Assembly: GCF_000499385.1 (NCBI RefSeq)
Contig: NW_013651682.1
Span: forward strand, 7,059 to 22,058
DNA: 15,000 nt
Source of the DNA: Eimeria necatrix
Lineage: Eukaryota > Apicomplexa > Conoidasida > Eucoccidiorida > Eimeriidae
Direction of reading: 5' to 3'
The notes under the pieces were generated by a model that saw only the letters and a list, made by a program, of their open reading frames with translations, was not told the origin of the DNA and did not search any database. The position numbers were made by a program, and so were the translations under genes. Shown in pieces: positions 1-15,000 of the stretch (position 1 is the stretch's first letter; each line of letters begins with the position of its first letter).

Positions 1-103
1 TTGCGTTTATGCCATCCAGTTCTTCATCCGACAACTCCAGGTGTACGTACACCGCAGGGACAGGGGGGGCTGCTGCTGCTGCGGAGGGGCCGGCGAAGAT
101 GCT

Positions 104-150
<47 letters not shown>

Positions 151-206
151 GGCCACGTTTCGTTTCCGTCTGTTGGCGCAGAGCGGCAGCAGCAGCACGA
201 AGTGCT

Positions 207-250
<44 letters not shown>

Positions 251-260
251 TTTTCAATTT
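1..260. repeat. (CAG)n tracts
   Basis: Pure CAG runs lie at 102-149 and 208-249, with shorter ones at 69-81 and 185-198. All frames of both strands stay open over most of this stretch and give Gln, Ala, Ser, Leu or Cys runs. The frame starting ATG at 9 (SSSSSDNSRCTYTAGTGG, then Gln and Ala runs, ending 272) is the least artificial, but no domain or splice context supports it. Confidence 0.75.
40..53. promoter_or_regulatory. Palindrome GGTGTACGTACACC, copy 1
   Basis: A perfect 14-base palindrome inside a 20-base stretch (38-57) that recurs exactly at 13463-13482. A site for a dimeric DNA-binding protein is possible; no gene can be assigned to it. Confidence 0.35.
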
Positions 261-397
261 TTGAGTGACTGACTTTTGCTTTCTTTATCTTGAACTTCCA
301 TTTCAGCTGTCTGGACAGCTGCTGCAGCTGCTGCAGCACTTGAACTGAACTGCTGCTTCCAGGTGTCTCGACAGGGGCATTTCTCTTGAATAAATCT

Positions 398-481
398 GCA
401 ATTATAAATGCAATTATAAATGCAATTATAAATGCAATTATAAATGCAATTATAAATGCAATTATAAATGCAATTATGAAT
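398..481. repeat. 12-base minisatellite GCAATTATAAAT
   Basis: Seven head-to-tail copies; the last has G for A (AATTATGAAT). The unit length is a multiple of three, so every frame stays open: AIIN on + and CIYN on -. Confidence 0.9.
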
Positions 482-488
482 TTGCATT

Positions 489-579
489 TTGTTGCTGCTG
501 CTGCTTTTCTGTTTCAAAGAAGAAGGCGGAAAGCTCTGCTTTCGCCTCGGCCAGAGATATCTGCACTGCTGCTCAGAGC

Positions 580-616
<37 letters not shown>

Positions 617-749
617 TGCTGCTGGGAGAGCTGAGGACTTCGCTGGTGACTTTGGGGTGTTTCTTGATGGAAAACTTCGAGAAAAGATGTTTAATTTGGA
701 GCCTCGCGACGAAACGCGAAGAGAAAACTTCTGCAAAGTGAAAAAGTGA
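489..749 (+). CDS. Possible reading frame with poly-Ala, unidentified
   Basis: An 86-codon frame that, apart from a 14-residue Ala run, reads EEGGKLCFRLGQRYLHCCSEQ and then GRAEDFAGDFGVFLDGKL, ending REKMFNLEP…KVKK and TGA. The charged, mixed composition after the Ala run looks more protein-like than its neighbours. There is no recognised domain and no convincing acceptor upstream. The opposite strand also has a long frame (254-736), so coding status is unproven. Confidence 0.22.
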
Positions 750-786
750 AGTGCAAGTGGCGGCGGCGGCCTTGTGCAAGTGCAGG

Positions 787-808
787 TTCAGGTGTCGATA
801 CACCTGAA
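787..808. promoter_or_regulatory. Inverted repeat TTCAGGTGT-CGAT-ACACCTGAA
   Basis: Nine-base arms around a 4-base centre. The inner GGTGT…ACACC equals the arms of the palindromes at 40-53 and 13465-13478, with centre CGAT in place of ACGT. It could be a related binding site. Confidence 0.3.
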
Positions 809-809
809 A

Positions 810-1148
810 CTCCCAAGTGGAAAGCTGCCCGATTAGCACACTTCCGGCACTCCTTTTTCTTCCCTTTTTTCAGAACTTGTTTATTTTTTGTTTGTTTATC
901 CGGAGAATCAAAAAAAAGGAGCTTTTTCGGCGATTTAGAACGCCGTTTCCACTTTTCAGATTCGCCTCTGAAGTCTCTTGCTGCGCAGTTCGCATCTGCG
1001 GAACGCAGCAGCAAAACTGAAGTTGAATTCAATTTGCAGGTCCAATAATTATTTCTTTTGCTGCTCTTTTTCAAATAGTTATTTTTAAATAAAAAGAATT
1101 CAAAATAATTCCACAAATTATTTCCAAATTCATCTTTTGAGCAGAATA
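810..1148. other. Unique stretch without a clear gene
   Basis: T-rich and A-rich DNA with short Phe/Lys-rich frames on both strands. I see no splice-flanked exon, RNA gene or repeat array here. It could be intergenic or 5' flanking DNA of whatever lies at 1149-2646. Confidence 0.5.
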
Positions 1149-1213
1149 ATGGCAAGTGGAGTCAACCGCACAGTCAACAACTTGCAACCTCACCGATCCC
1201 AGAGAAACGCCCC

Positions 1214-1358
1214 AAACCCTAAACCCTAAACCCTAAACCCTAAACCCTAGAAACCTAGCCACTACCTTTTGGAAGCGAAGTCTGTGGGCTCGTCAGCATT
1301 TTGCCTTCGGGATCTAGGATTTAGGGTTTAGGGTTTAGGGTTTAGGGTTTAGGGTTTC
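1214..1358. repeat. Head-to-head heptamer pair
   Basis: Five AAACCCT copies (1214-1248) face GGGTTTA copies (1320-1357) across about 70 unique bases. Confidence 0.9.
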
Positions 1359-1520
1359 CCAGTTGAGCGGCAGCTGCTAAAGGGAAAACAGAAAGTTTTA
1401 AAATTGCAGAAGAGCAATTAAACCCTAAACCCTAAAACTGCGGTTTAGGGCTCGGGGTTTACGGATTAGGGTTGATGCAGAGCTTTGGGAGCAATTTATC
1501 GCCAAAACACCTACGGGCTA

Positions 1521-1782
1521 GAGTTTAGGGTTTAGGGTTTAGGGTTTAGGGTTTAGGGTTTATTTGGGCTTCTGAATGCACAAACGGCCTGCAGGATGAG
1601 CATGATGGACAACGGAAGTGGCGGCAAGGGCTTAGTGTTTCACATTTAGTAGGGTTTAGGGTTTAGGGTTTACAGCGTAGGGTTTAGGGTTTAGGGTTTA
1701 AGGTTTATAGCGTAGGGTTTAGGGTTTAGGGTTTAGGGTTTAGGGTTTGCAGCGTAGGGTTTATTGTTTAGGGGGGTTAGGG
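1521..1782. repeat. G-strand heptamer arrays with AGCGTAGGG breaks
   Basis: Arrays lie at 1523-1562 and 1649-1757. The second is broken three times by the same AGCGTAGGG junction, at about 1673, 1710 and 1751, so it has a loose higher-order structure. Confidence 0.88.
1595..1648 (+). CDS. Candidate exon of unidentified gene
   Basis: Acceptor CGGCCTGCAG|GAT; 18 codons DEHDGQRKWRQGLSVSHL; donor TTA|GTAGGG leading straight into a TTTAGGG array, as in AAA intron 7. Phase 0 at both ends. Confidence 0.28.
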
Positions 1783-1835
1783 TTTGGGGCAAAAGGAAAG
1801 TCGACTACAGGTTATTTATTCTTTCCCTTTTTAAA

Positions 1836-1967
1836 TTTATATATTTATTTATATTTATATTTATATTTATATTTATATTTATATTTATATTTATATTTAT
1901 ATTTACATTTATATTTATATTTATATTTATATTTATATTTATATTTATATTTATTTGTATTTATGTT
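1836..1967. repeat. (TTTATA)n array
   Basis: About 20 copies of a hexamer, giving Tyr-Leu or Phe-Ile dipeptide frames. It is followed by A-rich (AAAT)n-like sequence at 2013-2135. Confidence 0.92.
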
Positions 1968-2203
1968 TATTTGCTGCTGCAAAGCTAGATGATGAATCCC
2001 AAAGAACAAGTAGTAAATAAAAATAAATAAAAATGAACAAAAATAAATATAAATAAAAATAAATTAAAATAAATTAAAAATAATAAAAATAAATAAAAAT
2101 AAATAAACAATTTAATTAATTAAAATAAAACAATAAATCTATTCTCCAAGCTGCAGCTCCCTGGGGGCCCCCAGGGGCCCCCTCGTTCTGCTTCGTAGCA
2201 TCC

Positions 2204-2548
2204 TAGGGTTTAGGGTTTAGGGTTTAGGGTTTAGGGTTTAGGGTTTAGGGTTTAGGGTTTAGGGTTTAGGGTACCACTGCGAGAATAGTGACTGCGAAGG
2301 CCTCCAGGTGGCGCTTCACGAGGGGCAGTTTGGAAGACAGCGCAGCCAAACGTGGCGCGGTACTACGCGGACGCGAACGTAAACCGCCCGAGGCAGTATT
2401 GGGATTATTTAGGGTTTAGGGTTTAGGGTTTAGGGTTTTAGGGTTTAGGGTTTAGGGTTTAGGGTTTAGGGTTTAGGGGGGTTTAGGGTTTAGGGTTTAG
2501 GGTTTAGGGTTTAGGGTTTAGGGTTTAGGGTTTAGGGTTTAGGGTTTA
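2204..2548. repeat. Two long G-strand heptamer arrays
   Basis: 2204-2272 holds about ten copies. 2408-2548 holds about twenty, with one TTTTAGGG and one poly-G interruption; it is the longest array in the window. The unique island between them holds a candidate exon. Confidence 0.93.
2300..2378 (+). CDS. Candidate exon of unidentified gene
   Basis: The frame PPGGASRGAVWKTAQ, PNVARYYADAN ends at donor AAC|GTAAAC in phase 0. The 5' edge is uncertain: CGAAG| at 2299 or CGCAG| at 2345. The composition is mixed and protein-like. No family is recognised. Confidence 0.32.
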
Positions 2549-2553
2549 TGCAG

Positions 2554-2646
2554 GGCGCGGGAAACACCCCCGCGTTGGTGAACAGTTTGTTGACTTCGCT
2601 GTGCAACATTTCGCCCTTCTTGCTAAAATGGACTTTTAGAATTTAA
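2554..2646 (+). CDS. Candidate terminal exon of unidentified gene
   Basis: A G-strand array ends 6 bases before acceptor TTTATGCAG|GGC. The frame reads GAGNTPALVNSLLTSLCN, ISPFLLKWTFRI and TAA, in phase 0 with the exon candidate before it. An ATG at 2549 opens the same frame. The amphipathic stretch is not diagnostic. Confidence 0.3.
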   Translation, partial: GAGNTPALVNSLLTSLCNISPFLLKWTFRI

Positions 2647-3099
2647 TTTGCTGCTTTTGTACTGACGAAGCTGCTGCCAGCTGCTGCAGCGGGGGCCCCA
2701 CCAGGGGGCCTCTGCAACACCCCCCAAGGGTTTAGGGTTTAGGGTTTAGGGTTTAGGGTTTAGGGTTTAGGGTTTAGAGGAGGGTTGATCAAACATTACA
2801 AACCCGTATCATAATAACAAAAGCCAGTGGCAGAAGACAAGTGGAAGGGAAACGAGGGTTTATGCATGAGGGTCTGCAACCACCAGGGTTTAGGGTTTAG
2901 GGTTTAGGGTTTAGGGTTTAGGGTTTAGGGTTTAGGGTTTGGAGTTCCCTAAATCCTCGCCTTGGGGGGGATTGGGGTGTGACTAGTTATCCCAAGTGGA
3001 CTGTCAACTACAAACCCTAGACCCTAAGCCCAAAAGTCTAAACCCTAAACCCTAAACCCTAAACCCTAGCGTCCAAACCCTAAACCCTCGAATGCGAAA
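2647..3099. repeat. Spacer before the AAA gene, with heptamer arrays
   Basis: G-strand arrays lie at 2729-2774 and 2886-2940, and C-strand copies, partly degenerate, at 3012-3088. Islands between them contain CTGCTGCCAGCTGCTGCAGCG and GGGGCCCC-type palindromes. No promoter element can be named, but the AAA promoter should lie here if the start at 3100 is right. Confidence 0.8.
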
Positions 3100-11059
<7,960 letters not shown>

Positions 11060-11180
11060 AATCAAAATATTTTATTTGTTTTTAATTAATTAGTTAATTA
11101 ATTTAATTAATTAATTAATTAATTAATTAATTAATCATTAATTATTAATTATTATTTATTAGTAGTTCCTTAGTATTGAT

Positions 11181-11231
<51 letters not shown>

Positions 11232-11530
11232 TTTTGGGAATTTCCTTTTTTGCGTTCTGAAGACTTTCTGCGGCATCGAATTGACAAATTAATTCCTTTT
11301 TTTATTATTCTTTTTATTAACATCATTTTCTATTTATTAGTTGTCATTTATTATTATGTATTTTTGTTATTTATTATTTATTTATTTATTTATTTATTAT
11401 TTATTTATTTATTTATTTATTTGTTACTTACTTGTAGAGCACTTAGTTGAGGCTCGTGGGGCACCCAAAAATAAAATTAAAAGACAAATAAATAAATAAA
11501 TTAATTTTAAAAATAAATAAAATGATTTAA
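11060..11530. repeat. AT-rich downstream region
   Basis: (TTAA)n lies at 11097-11134, (TTTA)n at 11178-11233 and 11375-11422, and (AAAT)n near 11487-11520. It probably contains the AAA gene's 3' UTR and end. The + frame at 11250-11450 is composition-driven. Confidence 0.85.
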
Positions 11531-11889
11531 TTCAGAAACGGACAAAAAAGAAAACAAGAGACATTTGCGCCCCAATGCAGCAGTTGCTGTACCTGCTGCT
11601 GCTGCTGCTGCTGCTGCAGTGCAGCAGCAGCAGCAGCTGCTGCTGCTGTAGCTGGTGCCGTAGATGCTGCTGCGGCAGCTGCTGTTACTGCTGCGGCAGC
11701 TGCTGTTACTGCGGTGGCAGCTGCTGCTGCTGCAGCCGCTATTTTTGCTCCAGCAGCAGCAGCTGCTGCTGCTGCAGCAGCTGCTGCTGCTGCAGCAGCA
11801 GCTGCTGCTGCAGCTGCTGCTGCTGCAGCAGCTTTGCTGCTGTATTACAGCTTAGTGTTCCTCCTTTACGTCTTTTGCTGCGGCACCTG
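11531..11889 (+). CDS. Possible Ala-rich coding fragment
   Basis: After a possible acceptor AATTCAG (11535), one frame stays open to TGA 11888-11890. It reads NGQKRKQETFAPQ, a Cys run, VAGAVDA, Ala runs with two AVTA repeats, AAIFAPA, long Ala, then LLLYYSLVFLLYV. A second frame from the same acceptor reads TDKKENKRHLRPNAAVAVP and Ala, stopping at TAG 11648. Frame changes inside the repeats suggest a decayed, frameshifted or unresolved exon. Confidence 0.25.
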
Positions 11890-12245
11890 AACAAAAGTAA
11901 AGAGATGCAAACAAAAGCAATCAGCAACAGCAGCAGCAGCTGCTGCTGCTGCAGTAGGAGCAGCAGAAATAAGTGCTGGTGGCAGCAGCACATGCAGTAG
12001 CAGCAGGAGGAGCTGCAGTAGCAGCAGCAGAAGTAAGTATAAACTGCAGCAGCAGCAGCAGAGATAAGACATAATGACAGCAGCAGCAGCAGCAGCAGCA
12101 GCAGCACACCATGGACAAAATTTTTATTTCTACGCGAGGCGAAGCGTGTAAAAGCAGCAGCAGCAGCTGCTGCTGCTGCTGCAGCAGCAGCACCCCAACC
12201 CTGCTGCTGCTGCTGCAGCCGCTGCTGCAGTTGCTGCAGCGGCAA
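11592..12245. repeat. Switchback CAG/CTG cluster
   Basis: Runs of CAG and CTG alternate on the same strand, especially 11751-11833 and at 11931-11953, 12073-12104 and 12153-12190, each junction being CAGCTG or CTGCAG. A 21-base unit with GCGGCAGCTGCTGTTAC is tandem at 11681-11714. A perfect consensus donor GTAAGTAT at 12033 follows an in-frame Ala/Gly stretch (HAVAAGGAAVAAAE), hinting at a small exon. Confidence 0.85.
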
Positions 12246-12257
12246 GAGATAAATTAA
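12111..12257 (+). CDS. Small open frame, unidentified
   Basis: A 48-codon frame beginning MDKIFISTRGEACK, then Ser, Cys and Leu runs from the CAG/CTG tract, ending LLQRQEIN and TAA. Only the first 14 residues are free of repeat. There is no family match and the opposite strand is also open. Confidence 0.15.
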   Translation: MDKIFISTRGEACKSSSSSCCCCCSSSTPTLLLLLQPLLQLLQRQEIN

Positions 12258-12294
12258 AGCAGCAGTGCAGCAGAAACCTAAGTCCAAACACAAC

Positions 12295-12465
12295 AAACCC
12301 TAAACCCTAAACCCTAAACCCTAAACCCCAAACCCTTAAGCCAAGACGGGCAGAGCAGGCATTGCCTTTCCGAATTGCAAAACGAGGGTTTAGGGTTTAG
12401 GCTCAGGGGCTAGGGTTTTAAGGCTGCCAAGGGTTTAGGGTTTAGGGTTTAGGGTTTAGGGTTTC
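12295..12465. repeat. Opposed heptamer arrays
   Basis: AAACCCT copies at 12295-12338 are followed, after a unique island, by GGGTTTA at 12386-12398 and 12430-12464. Confidence 0.9.
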
Positions 12466-12528
12466 TCACCAAGGCCGAGGATAGTCGTATAAGAGAAAGT
12501 AGCAGAATGCGCCTCAGCCCTAAACATA

Positions 12529-13050
12529 AAATGAATAAATAAATAAATAAATAAATGAATAATAAACTAACAAATAAATAAATAAATAAATAAAATTAAT
12601 TAATTAATTAAAATAAATAAATAAATAAATAAATACAAATAACTGATAAAACATATAAATAATTAAATGGACGAACAGACAGAAGGAATAAATATGTTGG
12701 TAAAGCAATAAAGGAAAAGTAAACAAGTAAGAAATAAATAAATAAATAAATAATAATAAATAAACAAATAAATAAATAAATCATGAAGCATAAACATATA
12801 AATGAACAAATAATGCGAATAAATAGATAGATAAATAAACAAATAAGAAAAATAAATAAATAAATAAACAAATAATGGAAAATAAAAAGATAAATAAATG
12901 AACAAATAATGGAAAATAAATAAACAAATAAACAAATAATGAAAAATAAATAAATAAATAAATAATGAAAAATAAATAAATAAATAATGAAAAGTAAATG
13001 AATAAATAATGCAAAATAAATAAATAAATAAATAAATAATAATAAAAAGT
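12529..13050. repeat. (TAAA)n / (AATAAATA)n block
   Basis: A-rich tetranucleotide repeats with TGAA, CAAA, GATA and AATAATG variants over more than 500 bases. The long minus-strand frame here (Tyr, Leu, Phe, Ile) is a product of the repeat. Confidence 0.92.
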
Positions 13051-13293
13051 AAAAATACCGATTATCGCACTGAGTTGTATTTGGCTCGAACGGCGTTTTT
13101 TTCAAAGCGAAAAATATTCATTTCTCTGTTCATTATGGACCAATTGAGAGATTTTTTTTACTATTTTCTTTTTTAATTATTAATTTAAAATTATTAAATT
13201 AATTAATTTCTTTATTTACTCTTCAAGTTTGTTATTTGCTGCATTGCATGCGGCGAAGGGGCCCCGTGCTTTCCCCCCCATGCACTTCTGAGC

Positions 13294-13303
13294 TGTACGT
13301 ACA
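13294..13303. promoter_or_regulatory. Palindrome TGTACGTACA
   Basis: The 10-base core of the 14-base palindrome, in context GCTGTACGTACACC. It lies 171 bases upstream of the full copy. Confidence 0.35.
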
Positions 13304-13464
13304 CCCCAAAAACGCCAAATTTGCGCCTTTTTGGCCTTTTTTTCGCTTCTTTTTGCATCAAAACATTTCAAATGCAAATTCGAGTTTTAATTTGATACAA
13401 TTGGCGCAAAATTTCCGCAAATTTGACGCATTTAGACCCCCGACTGAGCTCGGGCAAACGCCCA

Positions 13465-13478
13465 GGTGTACGTACACC
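13465..13478. promoter_or_regulatory. Palindrome GGTGTACGTACACC, copy 2
   Basis: Identical to 40-53, including the CA before and GCAG after it. It lies in unique, GC-richer DNA. Confidence 0.35.
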
Positions 13479-13549
13479 GCAGCGGCAAAGCCAAACCCGA
13501 ACAGTCCGACGCCGTCACTTCGTGCAAAAGTCCCTAAAGGCAATTTACA

Positions 13550-13551
13550 AA

Positions 13552-13594
<43 letters not shown>

Positions 13595-13640
13595 ATATAA
13601 ATTAATTAATTAAATAAAAATAAATAAATAAATAATTATT
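13550..13640. repeat. (AAAT)n array
   Basis: Tetranucleotide repeat at 13550-13594, followed by TTAA and AAAT steps. Confidence 0.9.
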
Positions 13641-13663
13641 TAAATACTTGATAAGGCGTGTGA

Positions 13664-13701
13664 GCAGCAACAGCAGCAACAGCAGGCAACAGCAGCAGCA
13701 A

Positions 13702-13733
<32 letters not shown>

Positions 13734-13773
13734 GCAGCAGCAACAGCAGCAGCAACAGCAGCAGCAACAGCAC
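13664..13773. repeat. CAACAGCAGCAG minisatellite
   Basis: Mixed 9- and 12-base units of CAA and CAG codons. On + it reads Gln or Ser/Asn runs; on - it reads Ala/Val or Cys. No flanking exon signals were found. Confidence 0.88.
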
Positions 13774-13839
13774 AACAAGAACTCATAGGAGAGTACAAGG
13801 AAAGACTTTTAAAATAAACCAAATGCAAACTGCACACAA

Positions 13840-14840
13840 AACCCAAACCCTAATTAAGGGTTTGGAACGAAGCCACACTATCAGTGTTTAAAGACAAGAG
13901 AATTGATCTAATTGCTGCTGCAGTACTTTCCGATTAAACCCTAAACCCTAAACCCTAAACCCTAAACCCTTCAAATGCTCACCCTGAAGGTATATAATAC
14001 ATAGAGAGACACATCTCCGCCGCTCAGCTGCAACACAAACCCTAAACCCTAAACCCTAAACCCTAAACTCTAAACCCTCCTCAACCCTTGGGAGCTCGGT
14101 TTCAATTCCGCCTTCGATACCCTCTTCGCCAAGACTAAACCCAAACCCTAAACCCTAAACCCCTAACCCTAAACCCTAAACCCTAAACCCTCACCAGTGG
14201 CGCTGGATTATAAAACCCTTTTAATTGTTCAAAAGAAGAAGATGCCCCTCCAGCAAAAACAAAACGGGAGTTCTCGATCTGGCACTGAGGCGTACGCACA
14301 TCACTTAAACCCTAAACCCTAAACCCTAAACCCTAAACCCTAAACCCTAAACCCTAAACCCTAAGCTCTAGTCCGTGAATCCTAAGGCTCAAGGCACGTT
14401 TTGCAGAAGCTCTCCCTTTAGGCCTTTCGCTGTACCTCCAGTTTTGGCGGTTTAGGGTTTAGGGTTTAGTGTTTAGGGTTTAGGGTTTAGGGTTTAGGGT
14501 TTAGAGCACCTGTAGGGGAATTGTTACGTCGATGTAAGGGCCCTCAAGGTGCTGCTCCTCAACCACCCCTACAACATAAACCCTAAACCCTAAACCCTAA
14601 ACCCTAAACCCTAAACCCTAAACCCTAGAACACTTGTAAGAAGCAGCTCCGCCTAAACGGACCGCAAAAGAATTTTTCGAGCTAGGGTTTAGCATTTGGC
14701 CCTAGGGTCCAGGGTATGGGATCAGGGTTTAGGGTTTAGGGTTTAGGGTTTAGGGTTTACCGATTTGCTGCTGAGCCAGAAAGCACGAACGAATTCGGAG
14801 GTTTCCGTAGAGGGCGCGCAAAACCACCAGACCTGAAAAA
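13840..14840. repeat. Field of heptamer arrays and unique islands
   Basis: C-strand arrays lie at about 13935-13970, 14037-14079, 14142-14191, 14307-14363 and 14578-14627. G-strand arrays lie at 14452-14503 and 14725-14759. Islands of 50-110 bases separate them; one (14085-14135) reads NPWELGFNSAFDTLFAKT on +, another (14220-14280) MPLQQKQNGSSRSGTEAYA. I could not connect these by phase-compatible splice sites, so no gene is called. Confidence 0.85.
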
Positions 14841-14930
14841 CGAGGGTTTAGGGTTTAGCGAGGGTTTAGGGTTTGGCGAGGGTTTAGGGTTTGGCGAGGG
14901 TTTAGGGTTTGGCGAGGGTTTAGGGTTTGG
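14841..14930 (+). repeat. 18-base higher-order heptamer repeat
   Basis: Exactly five copies of CGAGGGTTTAGGGTTTGG; the first ends in AG instead of GG. Each unit is two heptamer-like blocks plus a CGA joint. Confidence 0.95.
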
Positions 14931-15000
14931 ATTTAGTGCCTCTAGAATTCAAGCCAGCTGCTAGTGCATTAGGTGGTTAATTAGGGTCTAGGGTTTAGGA

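Larger units (their letters stand above)
1149..2646 (+). other. Islands between heptamer arrays, possible exons of an unidentified gene
   Basis: Unique islands of 50-140 bases alternate with TTTAGGG/AAACCCT arrays, the same layout as in the AAA gene. An ATG at 1149 (MASGVNRTVNNLQPHRSQ) opens the region. The better exon candidates are listed separately. Other islands (1256-1318, 1472-1520, 2139-2203) are open in several frames and cannot be resolved. If real, the gene would end at TAA 2644-2646, about 450 bases before the AAA start. It could instead be a 5' extension of the AAA gene or decayed sequence. Confidence 0.3.
13051..13540. other. Unique block with two palindromes, no clear gene
   Basis: A 108-codon + frame (13236-13562) spans it, but it has no domain, runs into (AAAT)n and shares its length with antisense frames. 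The block resembles an intergenic promoter-like region more than a gene. It holds the palindromes at 13294-13303 and 13465-13478. Confidence 0.45.

Noticed and set aside
254..736. 160-codon minus-strand frame
   Set aside because: It consists mainly of the 12-base minisatellite and CAG tracts read in frame. No domain or supporting signal is seen, and a competing + frame exists.
691..1155. Minus-strand 154-codon and plus-strand 100-codon frames
   Set aside because: Overlapping antisense frames in T-rich DNA without motifs, repeats or splice context that would favour either one.
12608..13105. 165-codon minus-strand Tyr/Leu/Phe frame resembling a membrane protein
   Set aside because: It is a translation of (TAAA)n-type repeats; the hydrophobicity is purely compositional.
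13236..13562. 108-codon + frame as a gene
   Set aside because: No recognisable domain; it ends in an (AAAT)n repeat and includes the palindromic elements, so regulatory or intergenic DNA is more likely.
13664..13773. CRISPR-like array
   Set aside because: It is a short-unit CAA/CAG minisatellite without unique spacers, in a eukaryotic context.

Overview
The window looks like nuclear DNA of a coccidian apicomplexan, most likely Eimeria. Four things point there: very many (CAG)n/(CTG)n tracts that read as homopolymeric Gln, Ala, Ser, Leu or Cys; dozens of interstitial arrays of the telomere-type heptamer TTTAGGG/AAACCCT in both orientations; long (TTTA)n, (AATT)n and (AAAAT)n blocks; and a gene cut into many short exons. 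I cannot name the species. Because the heptamer arrays alternate in orientation and are separated by unique sequence, this is an internal repeat-rich chromosome segment and not a chromosome end.

One gene can be reconstructed with confidence on the + strand. My model has 17 exons from 3100 to 11059, with every splice phase compatible and a 614-codon product. It is a single-domain AAA ATPase of the spastin/fidgetin/katanin (meiotic) clade. It has Walker A, Walker B, an aromatic pore loop, sensor 1, two arginine pairs in the second region of homology, and the clade's C-terminal helix. A Gln/Ala-rich N-terminal exon of 718 bases precedes the ATPase module. Exons 4 to 17 are only 49-116 bases long.

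All 16 introns are built almost entirely from simple repeats: TTTAGGG, AAACCCT, CTG, TTTA or AATT. In most introns the array starts 0-9 bases after the 5' splice site. In seven introns a GGGTTT array ends 7-9 bases before the 3' splice site. C-rich heptamers sit mainly at intron starts and G-rich heptamers at intron ends, and four introns carry both, in an order that could pair. This repeat-filled, polarised intron architecture is the most interesting signal here.

Layout: 1-1140 holds CAG tracts, a 12-mer minisatellite, a possible short reading frame (489-749) and a palindrome. 1149-2646 alternates unique islands with heptamer arrays; two or three islands behave like exons of an unidentified + strand gene. 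2647-3099 is a spacer with arrays. 3100-11059 is the AAA gene. 11060-11530 is AT-rich. 11531-12290 is a switchback CAG/CTG cluster that may hold fragments of another alanine-rich gene. 12295-13640 is mostly heptamers and (TAAA)n around a unique block carrying two TGTACGTACA palindromes. 13664-13773 is a CAACAGCAG minisatellite. 13840-15000 is a second field of heptamer arrays, including an 18-base higher-order repeat.
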